From Nostoc sp. B(2019) (GTDB lineage: Bacteria > Cyanobacteriota > Cyanobacteriia > Cyanobacteriales > Nostocaceae): a stretch of DNA of 64,000 bases. The notes beneath the pieces were generated by a model. The model was not told where the DNA came from, made no database searches, and saw only the letters and a program-made list of their open reading frames with translations. A program made the translations under genes and the position numbers. The stretch covers positions 1-64,000 of the forward strand of contig NZ_WVID01000009.1 of NCBI RefSeq assembly GCF_010091925.1, given 5' to 3'. Positions within the stretch are counted from its first letter, which is position 1, and every line of letters begins with the position of its first letter. Positions 33,799 through 44,409 of this stretch are shown here, piece by piece.

Positions 33799-36462
33799 AT
33801 GCTGGAATCATATCGTAAACACGTTGCCGAAAGAGCAGCACTGGGAATTCCCCCCTTACCTTTGGATGCAAAGCAAACGTCAGAGTTGTGTGAATTACTG
33901 AAAAATCCGCCAGAGGGTGAAGCAGAAACATTATTACATTTATTGCGCGATCGCATTCCCCCTGGTGTTGATGCAGCAGCTTACGTCAAAGCTGGGTTTC
34001 TCACCGCCATTGCCAAAAAAGAAATCACCAGCCCCCTGATTTCGCGCATAGAAGCGGTGGAATTGTTAGGGACAATGGTAGGTGGTTACAATGTGCAATC
34101 TTTAATCGATTTGCTGCAATTTCCCACTGTATCCGTCTCAGACTCATCTGAAACACCTCTAGTAATGGGGGGACAAGGAAAAGAACCCATCGCCGCTTAT
34201 GCCGCCAACGCTTTAAGCAAAATTTTGCTGGTGTACGACGCCTACCACGATGTCTTAGAATTATCCAAAACCAATCCCTTCGCCAAGCGGGTAATTGACT
34301 CTTGGGCAGAAGCCGAGTGGTTCACCCGGCGTCCCACACTACCAGAAGCTATCACCGTCACCGTTTTCAAGGTTCCTGGCGAAACCAACACCGACGATTT
34401 ATCTCCCGCACAAAGCGCCACCACTCGCCCAGATATTCCCTTACACGCCTTAGTGATGCTAGAGTCACGGCAACCGGGAAGTTTAGCAACAATTGCCGAG
34501 TTAAAGAAAAAAGGGCATCCTGTTGCTTACGTGGGTGATGTAGTTGGTACAGGTTCCTCACGCAAATCTGCCATTAACTCTGTATTGTGGCATACGGGAA
34601 ATGACATACCTTTTGTACCGAACAAACGCGCTGGGGGGTATATTTTAGGTGGTGCGATCGCGCCTATCTTCTTTAACACTGCTGAAGATGCCGGTGCTTT
34701 GCCCATCCAATGCGATGTCACCAAGCTAGAAACTGGTATGGTGATTACCATTCATCCCTACAAAGGCGAAATCACCAACGCTGCTGGCGAAGTCATCTCT
34801 ACCTTTACCCTCAAACCCGATACCATTCTCGATGAAGTCCGTGCAGGTGGACGTATCCCCCTACTTATTGGGCGTACCCTCACCGATAAAACCCGTCAAG
34901 CACTTGGTTTAGAACCTAGCACCGTTTTCATCCGTCCTCAGCAACCCTCCGATACAGGTAAAGGTTATACCCAAGCCCAGAAAATGGTTGGCAAAGCTTG
35001 TGGATTACCCGGTGTGCGTCCTGGCACATCTTGCGAACCCATCATGACTACAGTTGGTTCCCAAGATACCACAGGCCCCATGACCCGCGACGAATTAAAA
35101 GAACTCGCCTGTCTTGGTTTTAGTGCAGATTTGGTGATGCAGAGTTTCTGTCACACAGCCGCTTATCCTAAACCAGTAGACATCCAAACTCAGCAAGAAC
35201 TACCAGACTTCTTCGCCTCCCGTGGCGGTGTCGCCTTACGTCCCGGCGATGGTATCATTCACTCTTGGCTCAACCGAATGCTGCTACCCGATACTGTAGG
35301 AACAGGCGGAGACTCTCACACTCGCTTTCCCTTGGGTATTTCCTTCCCCGCTGGTTCCGGGTTAGTAGCCTTTGCGGGTGCTTTGGGTGTGATGCCTTTG
35401 GATATGCCAGAATCGGTATTAGTAAGATTTAAAGGTGAATTGCAACCCGGTATCACCTTACGAGATATTGTGAATGCCATTCCCTACGTAGCAATTCAAA
35501 AAGGTTTGCTGACGGTAGAAAAGCAAAATAAGAAAAACGTCTTCTCTGGAAAAATTCTAGAGATGGAAGGCTTGCCAAATTTGAAAGTTGAACAAGCATT
35601 TGAACTTACCGATGCTAGCGCCGAACGTTCTTGTGCAGGTTGTACAATTAAGCTGAGTGTAGAGACAGTTGCCGAATATCTGCGTTCTAATATAGTGCTG
35701 CTGAAAAACATGGCAGCGAGAGGTTATGGCGATGCACGTACTATCCTGCGTCGCGTTGCCAAAATGGAAGAATGGTTAGCTAATCCCGTACTGATGGAAG
35801 CTGATGCAGATGCGGAGTATGCTGAAATTATCGAAATTGATTTGAACGAAATTAAAGAACCAATTGTAGCTGCTCCTAATGATCCTGATAATGTAAAATT
35901 ATTATCGGAAGTTGCTAATGATCCTGTGCAAGAAGTATTTGTTGGTTCTTGTATGACGAATATTGGTCATTATCGGGCCACAGCTAAAGTTTTAGAAGGT
36001 GCAGGCGAAGTAAAAACTCGCTTGTGGATTTGTCCACCAACTCGCATGGATGAACACCAACTCAAAGAAGAAGGTGTGTATGGCATTTTTAATGCTGCAA
36101 ATGCGCGGACAGAAATGCCCGGATGCAGTTTATGTATGGGTAATCAAGCGCGAGTTGCTGATGGAACAACTGTGTTTTCTACCTCTACCCGCAACTTCAA
36201 TAATCGCATGGGTAAAGATGCGCGAGTGTATCTTGGTTCAGCAGAATTAGCCGCAGTTTGTGCCCTGTTGGGACGCATTCCCACAGTACAGGAATATATG
36301 GATATTGTGGCGAATAAGATTTATCCTTTTGCCGATGATTTGTATCGGTATTTAAACTTTGATCAAATTGTTGGTTTTGAGGATGAAGGGCGCGTAATTC
36401 CGTTGGAAGATATGCCAAGGCTTGAGGATATTTTGGGTATGCCAGCTAGTACATTGCGCTAG
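33799..36462 (+). CDS. acnB: Aconitate hydratase B (bifunctional aconitase/2-methylisocitrate dehydratase)
   Basis: The enzyme interconverts citrate and isocitrate using a [4Fe-4S] cluster. From ATG 33799 (GGAG 8 nt upstream) it has 887 residues and starts [16 protein letters not shown], the normal AcnB N-terminus with its HEAT-like domain; an upstream TTG adds eight residues. The swivel domain follows, then the catalytic domains. Cluster cysteines lie in [12 protein letters not shown] (near residue 717) and CSLCMGN (near 776 and 779). CAGCTIK (near 611) is also present. It is the only aconitase in the window and supports the oxidative branch to 2-oxoglutarate for nitrogen assimilation. Confidence 0.96.
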   Translation: MLESYRKHVAERAALGIPPLPLDAKQTSELCELLKNPPEGEAETLLHLLRDRIPPGVDAAAYVKAGFLTAIAKKEITSPLISRIEAVELLGTMVGGYNVQSLIDLLQFPTVSVSDSSETPLVMGGQGKEPIAAYAANALSKILLVYDAYHDVLELSKTNPFAKRVIDSWAEAEWFTRRPTLPEAITVTVFKVPGETNTDDLSPAQSATTRPDIPLHALVMLESRQPGSLATIAELKKKGHPVAYVGDVVGTGSSRKSAINSVLWHTGNDIPFVPNKRAGGYILGGAIAPIFFNTAEDAGALPIQCDVTKLETGMVITIHPYKGEITNAAGEVISTFTLKPDTILDEVRAGGRIPLLIGRTLTDKTRQALGLEPSTVFIRPQQPSDTGKGYTQAQKMVGKACGLPGVRPGTSCEPIMTTVGSQDTTGPMTRDELKELACLGFSADLVMQSFCHTAAYPKPVDIQTQQELPDFFASRGGVALRPGDGIIHSWLNRMLLPDTVGTGGDSHTRFPLGISFPAGSGLVAFAGALGVMPLDMPESVLVRFKGELQPGITLRDIVNAIPYVAIQKGLLTVEKQNKKNVFSGKILEMEGLPNLKVEQAFELTDASAERSCAGCTIKLSVETVAEYLRSNIVLLKNMAARGYGDARTILRRVAKMEEWLANPVLMEADADAEYAEIIEIDLNEIKEPIVAAPNDPDNVKLLSEVANDPVQEVFVGSCMTNIGHYRATAKVLEGAGEVKTRLWICPPTRMDEHQLKEEGVYGIFNAANARTEMPGCSLCMGNQARVADGTTVFSTSTRNFNNRMGKDARVYLGSAELAAVCALLGRIPTVQEYMDIVANKIYPFADDLYRYLNFDQIVGFEDEGRVIPLEDMPRLEDILGMPASTLR

Positions 36463-36480
36463 TTAATTTGTGTCCTTTAG

Positions 36481-36509
36481 ATTCCCGACTTCTGTTAGAA
36501 GTCGGGAAT
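36481..36509. terminator. Dispersed ATTCCCGACTTC hairpin between acnB and CsbD genes
   Basis: ATTCCCGACTTC pairs with GAAGTCGGGAAT across a 5-nt loop. It lies between two convergent genes and could terminate both. The same core (GATTCCCGACTT) recurs at 39326-39358, so it is also a mobile-type repeat. Confidence 0.7.
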
Positions 36510-36529
36510 TTGAACTTTAGCCCTCTAGC

Positions 36530-36712
36530 CTATTCTAAAGATTTCTTAACTTCATCTTTGATGTTTTCAACAGTGTGGCGAACTTGTGATTCAGCTTGCT
36601 TAGCTTGACCTTCAGCTTTGTCATTAGGGTTGCCAGTAACTTCGCCAACCATCTCTTGTACCTTTCCTTCAATATTTTTAGCAACAGCTTTTGCTCTATC
36701 TTCAATACTCAT
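36530..36712 (-). CDS. CsbD family stress protein
   Basis: The 60-residue protein fits the CsbD family: IEGKVQEMVGEVTGNPNDKA followed by EGQAKQAESQV. CsbD-like proteins are small, charged, helix-rich and stress-induced, but their action is unknown. It sits beside two further stress-type genes (37640 and 37978) that lie on the other strand. Confidence 0.85.
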   Translation of the reverse strand: MSIEDRAKAVAKNIEGKVQEMVGEVTGNPNDKAEGQAKQAESQVRHTVENIKDEVKKSLE

Positions 36713-37639
36713 CTTTAACTCCTAGGTTTGCTAATTTATTTAGTTAGTGTTGCTTAGCAAGCTATGCAATATTCATATACTATATTTATGCAACTTTTAA
36801 TTCTTCTATCTGGAGTTATTTTTATTAAATTTTTTTTTGTCCGTTATGTATAGCTCTGTAAAAGTTTAGTTATTCTTAGAGAATTAAATAAAGTAGCCAA
36901 AAGATATAAGCCAATGGTTCTATAGCTATATCTTTCGATGAATACCTTTCAGCCCACAGATAGACTCTGTAGAAATAATATACTGATAAATTACCTACTA
37001 TTGCCAGAAGTCGTTAGATAGTAGACATACTAGTTCTATCTTTGGGTTTATATCTAAAGAAAAAATTACATAGCATTAAGCTTTGATTATTAAAGCTTAT
37101 ACTAAATTAATTAAAGATGATAATTTGCGAGAATATAATAATTTAATTTATTTATATAAAGCCTATTTTTTGGTAATTAACAAACTATTGGTTTGATAGT
37201 ATAAATAAAATGATTTTTTTACCGATTTTTTATATATGTAATATCTGGTAGTAAATTTAGATGTTACATGGAGCAATATGCGATCGCAATAACTATATTA
37301 ATTAGGTATTGTCATCTTGGCTTGCTGCGATGTTACAAGCGATCGCATACGTTAAACCCACTATATAAGTTAAGTTGTGTCTCTTCGGATTTGATCCAAA
37401 CTAATCACGTAGTAGAAAATTTTTGCTACGAAATCAGAGTTTTTGCCAGATTTCAAGGGTTACATTCTGGATTTGGATAAAGTCGATCTTAAAGATGACC
37501 TAATGAGGATTCAAATAATATCTAAAGATTTTCGATATTAGTTCGCTAGATAGATCAGGAATTTTGTAACTTAATTTTAAGATGAAATAGTCAAAAGCGA
37601 ACAAAACCGCATTTTCATAGAAAAGAGGAGACATTTGTT
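36713..37639. other. Long AT-rich gene-free region upstream of stress genes
   Basis: About 930 bp without a supported gene. A 70-codon frame at 37268-37480 has no ribosome binding site and no recognisable similarity. The right end should hold the promoter of the GlsB-like gene; AGAGGAG lies 9 nt upstream of its ATG. Direct HIP1-type GCGATCGC-like sites occur near 37280 and 37340. Confidence 0.5.
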
Positions 37640-37918
37640 ATGGGTAACATAATTGCTTGGTTGGTTTTAGGGTTAATCGCAGGCGCGCTAGCCAAATTCT
37701 TTTATCCAGGACAACAAGGTGGCGGTATTTTATCCACTATTGTATTGGGAATTCTAGGAGCGGTAGTTGGGGGTTATCTAGGACAACTATTGTTAGGAAG
37801 TGGTTCAGCAGCAGCAGCATCCGTAGGCGCTTTATCACTCGGAAGTATTTTATTTGCTGTTCTTGGTGCAATGCTATTGATTTTCCTTTGGGGTTTAGTG
37901 ACTCGTAGAGCTGCATAA
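37640..37918 (+). CDS. GlsB/YeaQ/YmgE family membrane stress protein
   Basis: This 92-residue protein has three hydrophobic segments with Gly-rich packing (AWLVLGLIAGALAKFFYPG; ILGAVVGGYLGQLLL; ILFAVLGAMLLIFLW). The conserved FYPGQQGGGI loop after the first helix marks the transglycosylase-associated/YeaQ family. These small inner-membrane proteins are often stress-induced. Good AGAGGAG Shine-Dalgarno. Followed by a second stress-type gene after 59 bp, probably in one operon. Confidence 0.88.
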   Translation: MGNIIAWLVLGLIAGALAKFFYPGQQGGGILSTIVLGILGAVVGGYLGQLLLGSGSAAAASVGALSLGSILFAVLGAMLLIFLWGLVTRRAA

Positions 37919-37977
37919 TTTCGTGAGCTTCAGCTAACACCATTGTAAAACATTGCTAGTCGCAATAAACAGATAAA

Positions 37978-38919
37978 ATGACATTAGAAAAAGAGCGAAG
38001 ATCTGTTGGCGTTTTTGCTAAACGTTCGGATGCAGAACTAGCACTTCAGGAACTAAAAGCTGCTAATTTTCCAATGCATAAGGTTTCTGTAATTGCGCGA
38101 AACGCACAAGAGCAAAGTGATATTGCTGGTATTGAAGTTAAAGAAAATACTGGCAATATAGCTGAGGAGGGTGCTGCTGCTGGAGCAATTACTGGGGGTG
38201 CATTAGGTAGTCTGACTGGCTTACTAATTGGTTTAGGTCTTTTGGCGATTCCTGGAATAGGGCCAATCGTACTAGCTGGAGCCGAAGCAACAGCGATCGC
38301 TACGGCTTTGGCTGGTGGTGCGATCGGTGCAACCGCAGGTAGTTTAACTGGTGCGCTCCTAGGTTTAGGAATTCCCGAAGCGCAAGCGCAGGCTTATAGC
38401 GACTTAGTATCAAAAGGTTACTATTTAGTGATAGTGACAGCTACAGAAGCAGATATTCGTCTTGCCAAAAGTGTGTTCCATTGCCGTGGCATTCAAAAAT
38501 GGGACGTTTATAATATGGTTCTATCCCCAGGTGGTCGATACAAGTATGGAATTGGTGTTTTTTCTAAGCGCCAAGATATAGAAAAAGCCCTTACTGAACT
38601 AAGGACGGCTGGCTTTCCGATGAGCCACATAACAGTGGTTGCTAAAGACACCAGCACTCTCACTGGACTCGCTGAAGTGTATGTCGGCAGTTCCAAAGAT
38701 AACTATGCTGCATTACAAATTCCTGACGATCTAGCCAAATACTATGAACATCGAGTGACCCTTGGTGATTATTTAGTATTACTGAACGGTACAGATATCC
38801 ACATAGCAGGTGCAAAAACCATTTTAGAGAGTCATAGGGTTCAACATTTTCGCACCTATAGCCGACCCGTAGTTAATGCAGCTAGAAGCGATTACCAGGT
38901 TCTTAATAACAAAACTTAG
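37978..38919 (+). CDS. General stress protein with two YflT-like modules and a glycine zipper
   Basis: The 313-residue protein has two similar modules: RSVGVFAKRSDAELALQELK (N-terminal) and YGIGVFSKRQDIEKALTEL (from about residue 185). Each is followed by FPMxxxxVxAK, as in heat-induced YflT/GSP17M proteins. Between them is a hydrophobic Gly/Ala-rich stretch (~60-130; GAITGGALGSLTGLLIGLGL), a glycine-zipper likely to insert in membranes. It probably forms an operon with the GlsB-like gene. Function in stress is inferred from family and neighbours. Confidence 0.8.
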   Translation: MTLEKERRSVGVFAKRSDAELALQELKAANFPMHKVSVIARNAQEQSDIAGIEVKENTGNIAEEGAAAGAITGGALGSLTGLLIGLGLLAIPGIGPIVLAGAEATAIATALAGGAIGATAGSLTGALLGLGIPEAQAQAYSDLVSKGYYLVIVTATEADIRLAKSVFHCRGIQKWDVYNMVLSPGGRYKYGIGVFSKRQDIEKALTELRTAGFPMSHITVVAKDTSTLTGLAEVYVGSSKDNYAALQIPDDLAKYYEHRVTLGDYLVLLNGTDIHIAGAKTILESHRVQHFRTYSRPVVNAARSDYQVLNNKT

Positions 38920-39404
38920 TTCTGGTCAAGTGATAAAATCTGAATTAATGTAGGAGCATGATGACTAAACAGCTTGCTCCTCATAACTTCTAAACTGATT
39001 TGAATATGTGCATATAATAATTAACTAGACTTAAAATATTTTTATCTATCCTAAGTTTGTTAGAATTACTATCTCAGTCTTAAGTAGTTTGATAAGGACT
39101 TTGTGGAGTTTCCACTAGCTTATATTATATCCTTAAGCACTTTATCTACTCGCTAAATCTGGAGTTTGTTAGGTTGATTACTGCGCTATAAAAGCTACAA
39201 CATCTTAGTAAAATTAGATATTTAAGTTATCATAATATACTAAATATTTAATTTTCTCTCAAAAGATATGCAAATTATGAACAATCCGAAGTCGTTAGTG
39301 AACAACAAGATTTCCGACTTCTAGAAGATTCCCGACTTCTCTAAAAAGTCGGGAATCTGAGAGTGAGAGTGAAGTAGAGATAGCATAAATAATAACCTTA
39401 GATA
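38920..39404. other. Gene-free region with a dispersed hairpin
   Basis: No gene is supported in 38920-39325. At 39326-39358 the inverted repeat AGATTCCCGACTT/AAGTCGGGAATCT (7-nt loop) matches the repeat at 36481-36509. A half-copy, GATTTCCGACTTCTAG, lies just before it. Confidence 0.7.
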
Positions 39405-42400
39405 ATGTTAAACAGTTTGAAGATTGGAACCAAGATTGGAGCAGGTTTTGCCTTGAGCCTGGCAATTCTGACTACAATTGGTCTAATCTCCTACAAAAGC
39501 ACCAATGAACTGATAGAAACTTCGCGCCGAGAAAAACATACTTACCAGGTTCTTAATCAGCTAGACCAGTTCAATTCTCAGCTACTAAACGCGGAAACTG
39601 GGCAACGCGGTTACATCATTACTGGCGAACAGCGCTATCTGGAACCTTACAGCGCTGCTATGGAAAGGTTGGAGCAACAAATTAAAGAACTTCAAAAGTT
39701 AACAGCAGATAATCCTAACCAACAAAATCGGCTTGATAGATTGCAGCCATTGATAACCAAGAGGATGGCTGTGATGAAGAATGTGATTAATCTACGGCAA
39801 AGCCAAGGCTTGGAGCCTGCTCAGAAAGCTATTCTGACAGACAGTGGTAAGCAGTTGATGGATGAGATCCAGAAAGTGTTACAGGCGATGGAGACTGAAG
39901 AGAATGTACTGCTGAAGCAGCGTTCTCAAAAAGCAGAAGCAGCCACGCAGCAAACTGTCGCCAGCATTGCCTATGGAATTCCCTCATCTTTTTTAATCTT
40001 AGCTTTAGTAGGATTTTTCCTAACCCGACATATCTCAAAACCGTTGCAACAAGTTTCTGATATGGCGGAAAATATTCGGGATGGGGATTTATCGGTAAGT
40101 CTACCACACAGCGATCGCCAGGATGAAATTGGCGTATTAACGCGAACTTTCAACCAGATGATTATTAATCTGCAAAACACAACTCAAAAAAATGAGGAGC
40201 AAAAGTGGCTCAAATCTAATTTGGCTGAATTTACCCAAATGCTTCAGGGTCAGCGAAATCTAGAAAGTGTGTCTCGCATGATATTGTCGAATCTCGCACC
40301 ATTGGTTGGAGCACCGCAAGGCGTTTTTTACATAATGGACTCGGTAGACAACCAGCCTGTGCTGAAGTTGTTGAGTAGCTATGCTTACAAACAGCGCAAA
40401 AATGTTGCAAATCAGTTTCACTTGGGTGAAGGACTAGTAGGACAGTGCGCCTTAGAAAAACAAAGAATTCTCCTGACTCAAGTTCCCAGTGATTACATTC
40501 GCATCAGTTCTGGCTTGGGAGAAGCTTTACCGCTAAATATTATTGTGTTGCCTATACTGTTTGAGACGCAAGTGAAGGCTGTTATTGAACTTGCATCTTT
40601 TCAGCCTTTTAGCGAGTTGCATTTGGCATTTTTGGAGCAATTTAGTGAAATTATTGGTGTGTTTTTGAATAATATCGCTGCCAATGTGCAAACTCAACAA
40701 CTGCTTCAAGAGTCAGTAACTCTAACACAGGAATTGCAAACCCAGCAAGAAGAACTACAGCAAAGCAATCAACGCTTAGAAGAACAAGCACACGATTTAG
40801 AAGAATCTAGATTTCTCCTGAAGCAATCTAACGAAGAATTACAGCAGTTGAATGAGGAGCTAGAAGAAAAGGCAGAATTATTAGAGGTACAAAACCGAGA
40901 AGTTGCCCGCAAGAATCAGGAAGTTGAACAGTCAAGAAAGTCTTTGGAAGATAAAGCTGAGCAACTGGCATTGTCTTCAAAATATAAATCAGAATTTTTA
41001 GCGAATATGTCCCACGAGTTACGGACGCCGCTTAATAGCTTGCTGATTTTAGCACGACTTTTGTCAGACAATTCTGGGGGCAATTTATCAGATAAACAAG
41101 TGGAATATAGCCGCACAATCTACTCTGCTGGTACGGATTTGCTGGAGTTGATTAATGATATTTTAGATTTGGCAAAAATTGAGTCAGGCACTCTATCAGT
41201 AGATATTTCGCGAATCAACTTGAGAGATTTGCAGAGTTCTCTAGAGCAGACTTTCCGCCAAGTTGCTCAGAATAAAGGACTCAGTTTTGCTATTGAATTG
41301 GGCGACAACTTACCAGATGTAATTTCTAACGACCCCAAACGCCTCCAACAAGTGCTGAAAAACCTGCTGTCTAACGCTTTGAAATTTACCGAACAAGGAA
41401 GCGTGAACCTACAAATTAGCATGGTTGCGGAGGCTGTACAACTTGATGGCAACGGACACAGCAGTCCGATAATTGCTTTTGCAGTCAGCGATACGGGTAT
41501 TGGTATTCCAGTCGAGAAGCAGAAGATCATTTTTGAGGCATTTCAGCAAGCAGATGGCACAACCAGCCGCAAGTTTGGGGGAACTGGCTTAGGTTTGTCG
41601 ATTAGCCGCGAGCTTGCTCAGCTTTTGGGAGGGAGAATTGAACTAGTTAGCCAACCAGGGGAAGGAAGTACCTTTACTCTATATCTACCGCAGACTTATT
41701 CAGGGAGTGGGGAAAGAGCTACTCAGGAGCAATGGAAAAGGCAGGAAGTTTTATCCTTACTACCTCCGAAATCCCAAATACAGGAAGCTAAGCCTCAGAC
41801 TTCTGTGCATCAGCCGACAATCTCCGAAATCCCAAATACAGGAAGCCAACCCTCAGACTTATCTCTATCAGCGAAGCAACTCCCGAATTTGCCTAATGAA
41901 GTCGCAGATGATCGAGATACAATTCAAAGTGGCGATCGCATTTTGCTCGTAATTGAGGATGACGATAAATTTGCCCGTATCTTACTAGAAATGGCACGTG
42001 AACAGGGCTTTAAAGTGCTCGTTGCTTTAAATAGTAAACAAGGCTTAATGTTAGCTCAACAGTTTAAGCCCGATGCGATTACGCTGGATATTCGGATGCC
42101 AGATATGGACGGTTGGTCAGTACTTGATCGTTTAAAACGCGAACCAGATACCAGGCATATACCAGTACACATCCTTTCTAGTGATGACAGACAGCAACGG
42201 GGATTACAGCTAGGAGCGATTACCTACCTGCAAAAACCTGTTTCTCCAGAAGACCTAACTCAGGTATTAACTGAAATTAAAGGCTTTATTGAGCGTAAGG
42301 TCAAAAATCTTTTAGTAATCGAAGATGACCCCGTACAAGCCCAAAGTATTATCGAACTAATCGGCAATAGCGATGTCCAGAGTACGGCGGTGGGTACGGG

Positions 42401-43106
42401 AGCAGAAGCACTCTCAATTTTGCGATCAAATCGCTTTGATTGTATCGTCCTGGATTTAGGTTTGCCCGATATGAGCGGGTTTGAACTGATTGAGCAGATT
42501 AAGCAAGAATCCAGCCTTTTGAAACTACCAATTATCATCTATACTGGCAAAGAATTAAATCGGCAAGAAGAAAGCCAACTCAGAGGGCTGGCAGAGACAA
42601 TTATCATTAAGAATGTGCGATCGCCAGAACGATTGTTAGATGAAACTGCCTTATTTTTGCATCGAGTGCAAGCAGATTTACCCCCGCCTAAACGTCAAAT
42701 ATTAGAGCAACTGCGCCAAACCGATCCAGTACTAGCTAATCGGAAAATTCTGATTGTGGATGATGACCTGCGTAATATTTTTGCTCTTACTAGTTTATTA
42801 GAAAGCTTCCAAATGCAAGTGCTATTTGCTGAAAATGGCAGAGATGGCATTGAGATGCTGCAAGCTAATCCCGACATTAGTATAGTTTTAATGGATGTGA
42901 TGATGCCAGAAATGGATGGTTACGAAACAACTCGCGCCATCCGCCAGCAACAACTGTTCCGCTCACTGCCAATTATTGCTTTAACAGCCAAAGCTATGCC
43001 AGGCGATCGCGAAAAGTGCATCGAAGCTGGAGCCTCTGATTACATTACCAAACCTGTAGATACCGAGCAACTGCTTTCACTATTGCGGGTTTGGCTGTAT
43101 CGGTAG
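39405..43106 (+). CDS. Hybrid sensor histidine kinase with CHASE3, HAMP, GAF and three receiver domains
   Basis: The 1233-residue protein has, in order: a membrane helix (~12-32), a CHASE3-like sensor (AETGQRGYIITGEQRYL), a second helix (~188-206), HAMP (~207-262), GAF (~275-425), a Gln/Glu-rich coiled coil (~435-530), HisKA with the phosphoacceptor in MSHELRTPLNS (~537) and an HATPase (GTGLGLSIS). It ends with three REC domains (from ~845, ~965 and ~1113) with phospho-Asp in LDIRMPDMDG, LDLGLPDMSG and MDVMMPEMDG. The CHASE3 domain probably senses a periplasmic signal. There is no separate response regulator next to it. A short DNA repeat lies in the linker before REC1. Confidence 0.93.
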   Translation: MLNSLKIGTKIGAGFALSLAILTTIGLISYKSTNELIETSRREKHTYQVLNQLDQFNSQLLNAETGQRGYIITGEQRYLEPYSAAMERLEQQIKELQKLTADNPNQQNRLDRLQPLITKRMAVMKNVINLRQSQGLEPAQKAILTDSGKQLMDEIQKVLQAMETEENVLLKQRSQKAEAATQQTVASIAYGIPSSFLILALVGFFLTRHISKPLQQVSDMAENIRDGDLSVSLPHSDRQDEIGVLTRTFNQMIINLQNTTQKNEEQKWLKSNLAEFTQMLQGQRNLESVSRMILSNLAPLVGAPQGVFYIMDSVDNQPVLKLLSSYAYKQRKNVANQFHLGEGLVGQCALEKQRILLTQVPSDYIRISSGLGEALPLNIIVLPILFETQVKAVIELASFQPFSELHLAFLEQFSEIIGVFLNNIAANVQTQQLLQESVTLTQELQTQQEELQQSNQRLEEQAHDLEESRFLLKQSNEELQQLNEELEEKAELLEVQNREVARKNQEVEQSRKSLEDKAEQLALSSKYKSEFLANMSHELRTPLNSLLILARLLSDNSGGNLSDKQVEYSRTIYSAGTDLLELINDILDLAKIESGTLSVDISRINLRDLQSSLEQTFRQVAQNKGLSFAIELGDNLPDVISNDPKRLQQVLKNLLSNALKFTEQGSVNLQISMVAEAVQLDGNGHSSPIIAFAVSDTGIGIPVEKQKIIFEAFQQADGTTSRKFGGTGLGLSISRELAQLLGGRIELVSQPGEGSTFTLYLPQTYSGSGERATQEQWKRQEVLSLLPPKSQIQEAKPQTSVHQPTISEIPNTGSQPSDLSLSAKQLPNLPNEVADDRDTIQSGDRILLVIEDDDKFARILLEMAREQGFKVLVALNSKQGLMLAQQFKPDAITLDIRMPDMDGWSVLDRLKREPDTRHIPVHILSSDDRQQRGLQLGAITYLQKPVSPEDLTQVLTEIKGFIERKVKNLLVIEDDPVQAQSIIELIGNSDVQSTAVGTGAEALSILRSNRFDCIVLDLGLPDMSGFELIEQIKQESSLLKLPIIIYTGKELNRQEESQLRGLAETIIIKNVRSPERLLDETALFLHRVQADLPPPKRQILEQLRQTDPVLANRKILIVDDDLRNIFALTSLLESFQMQVLFAENGRDGIEMLQANPDISIVLMDVMMPEMDGYETTRAIRQQQLFRSLPIIALTAKAMPGDREKCIEAGASDYITKPVDTEQLLSLLRVWLYR
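41765..41857 (+). repeat. Out-of-phase tandem repeat inside the kinase gene
   Basis: TCCGAAATCCCAAATACAGG begins at 41765 and again at 41823, followed by GAAGC and then CCTCAGACTT in both copies. The period is 58 bp, not a multiple of three. The two copies are read in different frames as KSQIQEAKPQT and SEIPNTGSQPSD. Confidence 0.9.
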
Positions 43107-43454
43107 AATTTATCATTTGTAATGGAATACGCCCCGCTTTTTTATGAGTTAAGGCTTTCTAGCCTTTTTGCGTGCTGCGTCAGGTAGTTGGCTACTTCTT
43201 GTCCACAGGCGTAAATTTCGCTCAAGCCAACAGTAGTAAAATATAGGTAAGTTTAGCAAAGTTTTTGGTTATTTAATTAACCTCTGGAAAAATTACTACA
43301 CCAGTTTGACGCCACTTGCTACAATAGGAAACTGCCAAAGTTTTGATGGTTAGAAAGTCGCTGCTTAGACTTCTCTTTGCACACAACTGGCTCTCCAGTA
43401 TCAGTGCCTCGCCGATAAACTTGTTCCATAAAACACTTTGTATAGCCTAAAACG
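43107..43454. other. Gene-free region with a terminator and a possible fragment
   Basis: AAGGCT/AGCCTT with a TTT tail (43151-43169) is a probable terminator for the kinase gene. On the minus strand 43319-43429 is a 36-codon ATG frame (MEQVYRRGTDTGEPVVCKEK...) with coding-like composition. It is too short and close to the divergent gene to be called. Confidence 0.45.
43151..43169 (+). terminator. Probable rho-independent terminator of the kinase gene
   Basis: A 6-bp stem AAGGCT/AGCCTT with a 4-nt TTCT loop is followed by TTT, about 45 bp after the kinase stop codon. Confidence 0.55.
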
Positions 43455-44324
43455 ATGAAAGCATCTGCTAATTTCGACTTTGAAGACGAAAAATTTAATG
43501 CACCGCCTTCTCAAGTCATTCCTTGGTGTCAGATGATCAATCCTCGGTATGGCACAGATGGCATTCAGCCTCACGGTTTGGCGATTAAGCTAGATAATGC
43601 CCACGCTGTTGGCTTTCAACCAGATGACAATTGGCAGCAGGTGGAGCATGAATTTAGCTCTGGAGTCGAAACTGTCTTTATTACTAGCACTCCCCAATTA
43701 GTTATAGTGCGTCGGGGGCCATTGTCTGTCAAAGACCGAGAAACTGGTCTCAAACTGGGTACGCTCAAAGAAAATTATGATGCTTTTTTAGCAGATAAAC
43801 TTAAATTTAAAACCTTTACTCGCTATCTAATTTTTTTAGTGGGTGAAAATAAAAAGTTTTTACATGAATCACCATTACAATTAACTCTTAATGGCGCAGC
43901 TGGAGCAAGTTTCAGCAAAACCTACTGCGAATTTCAACAAGGCAAAGTCGTCAGTGGGTTCGTTGCTGAACTAGAAAAGGCTTATGCTGTATACCGCAAG
44001 CAACCTTTAACGCCAAAAGGCCCGCTATTCCACGCTCACGGGATTTTTTGCCCCATAATTGAGTGTGAAGAAAGAGGCATTGAACCAAATACAGTTCTAG
44101 TTGCTTCAACTGTGGATTACAAACATCCTACAGTTGGGACGCTAACACAATACCTAATTGCCTCAGATTCGCTTGAGTCTGCAATGATCTGCAAGACTTT
44201 TGAAGAACACAAAGATTTTGGTAAGGAAACTGTAAAACTAGAAACACCCAAGATGGCAATGGCTGGGGTTTCTAGCTCTTACGTTTACGCTGATGAAGAT
44301 GATTTTGCTTATCCCCCGTATTAG
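43455..44324 (+). CDS. Conserved cyanobacterial protein (DUF5895-like)
   Basis: The 289-residue protein starts MKASANFDFEDEKFNAPPSQ and resembles what is annotated as DUF5895 in cyanobacteria; I am not certain of the number. It is acidic and shows no signal peptide or membrane segment. Related proteins occur near plasmid or phage-related genes, but no such context is seen here. Function unknown. Confidence 0.6.
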   Translation: MKASANFDFEDEKFNAPPSQVIPWCQMINPRYGTDGIQPHGLAIKLDNAHAVGFQPDDNWQQVEHEFSSGVETVFITSTPQLVIVRRGPLSVKDRETGLKLGTLKENYDAFLADKLKFKTFTRYLIFLVGENKKFLHESPLQLTLNGAAGASFSKTYCEFQQGKVVSGFVAELEKAYAVYRKQPLTPKGPLFHAHGIFCPIIECEERGIEPNTVLVASTVDYKHPTVGTLTQYLIASDSLESAMICKTFEEHKDFGKETVKLETPKMAMAGVSSSYVYADEDDFAYPPY

Positions 44325-44409
44325 GAACTGGGGATTAGGAACTCTTAAGAGGGGGAAAAGGGGATGGTTTTTCCCTTTCCCCCTTCCCCCTTTCCCCATG
44401 CCCAATGCC

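Noticed and set aside
37268-37480. 70-codon frame in the AT-rich gap before the GlsB-like gene
   Set aside because: It has no ribosome binding site and no recognisable similarity.
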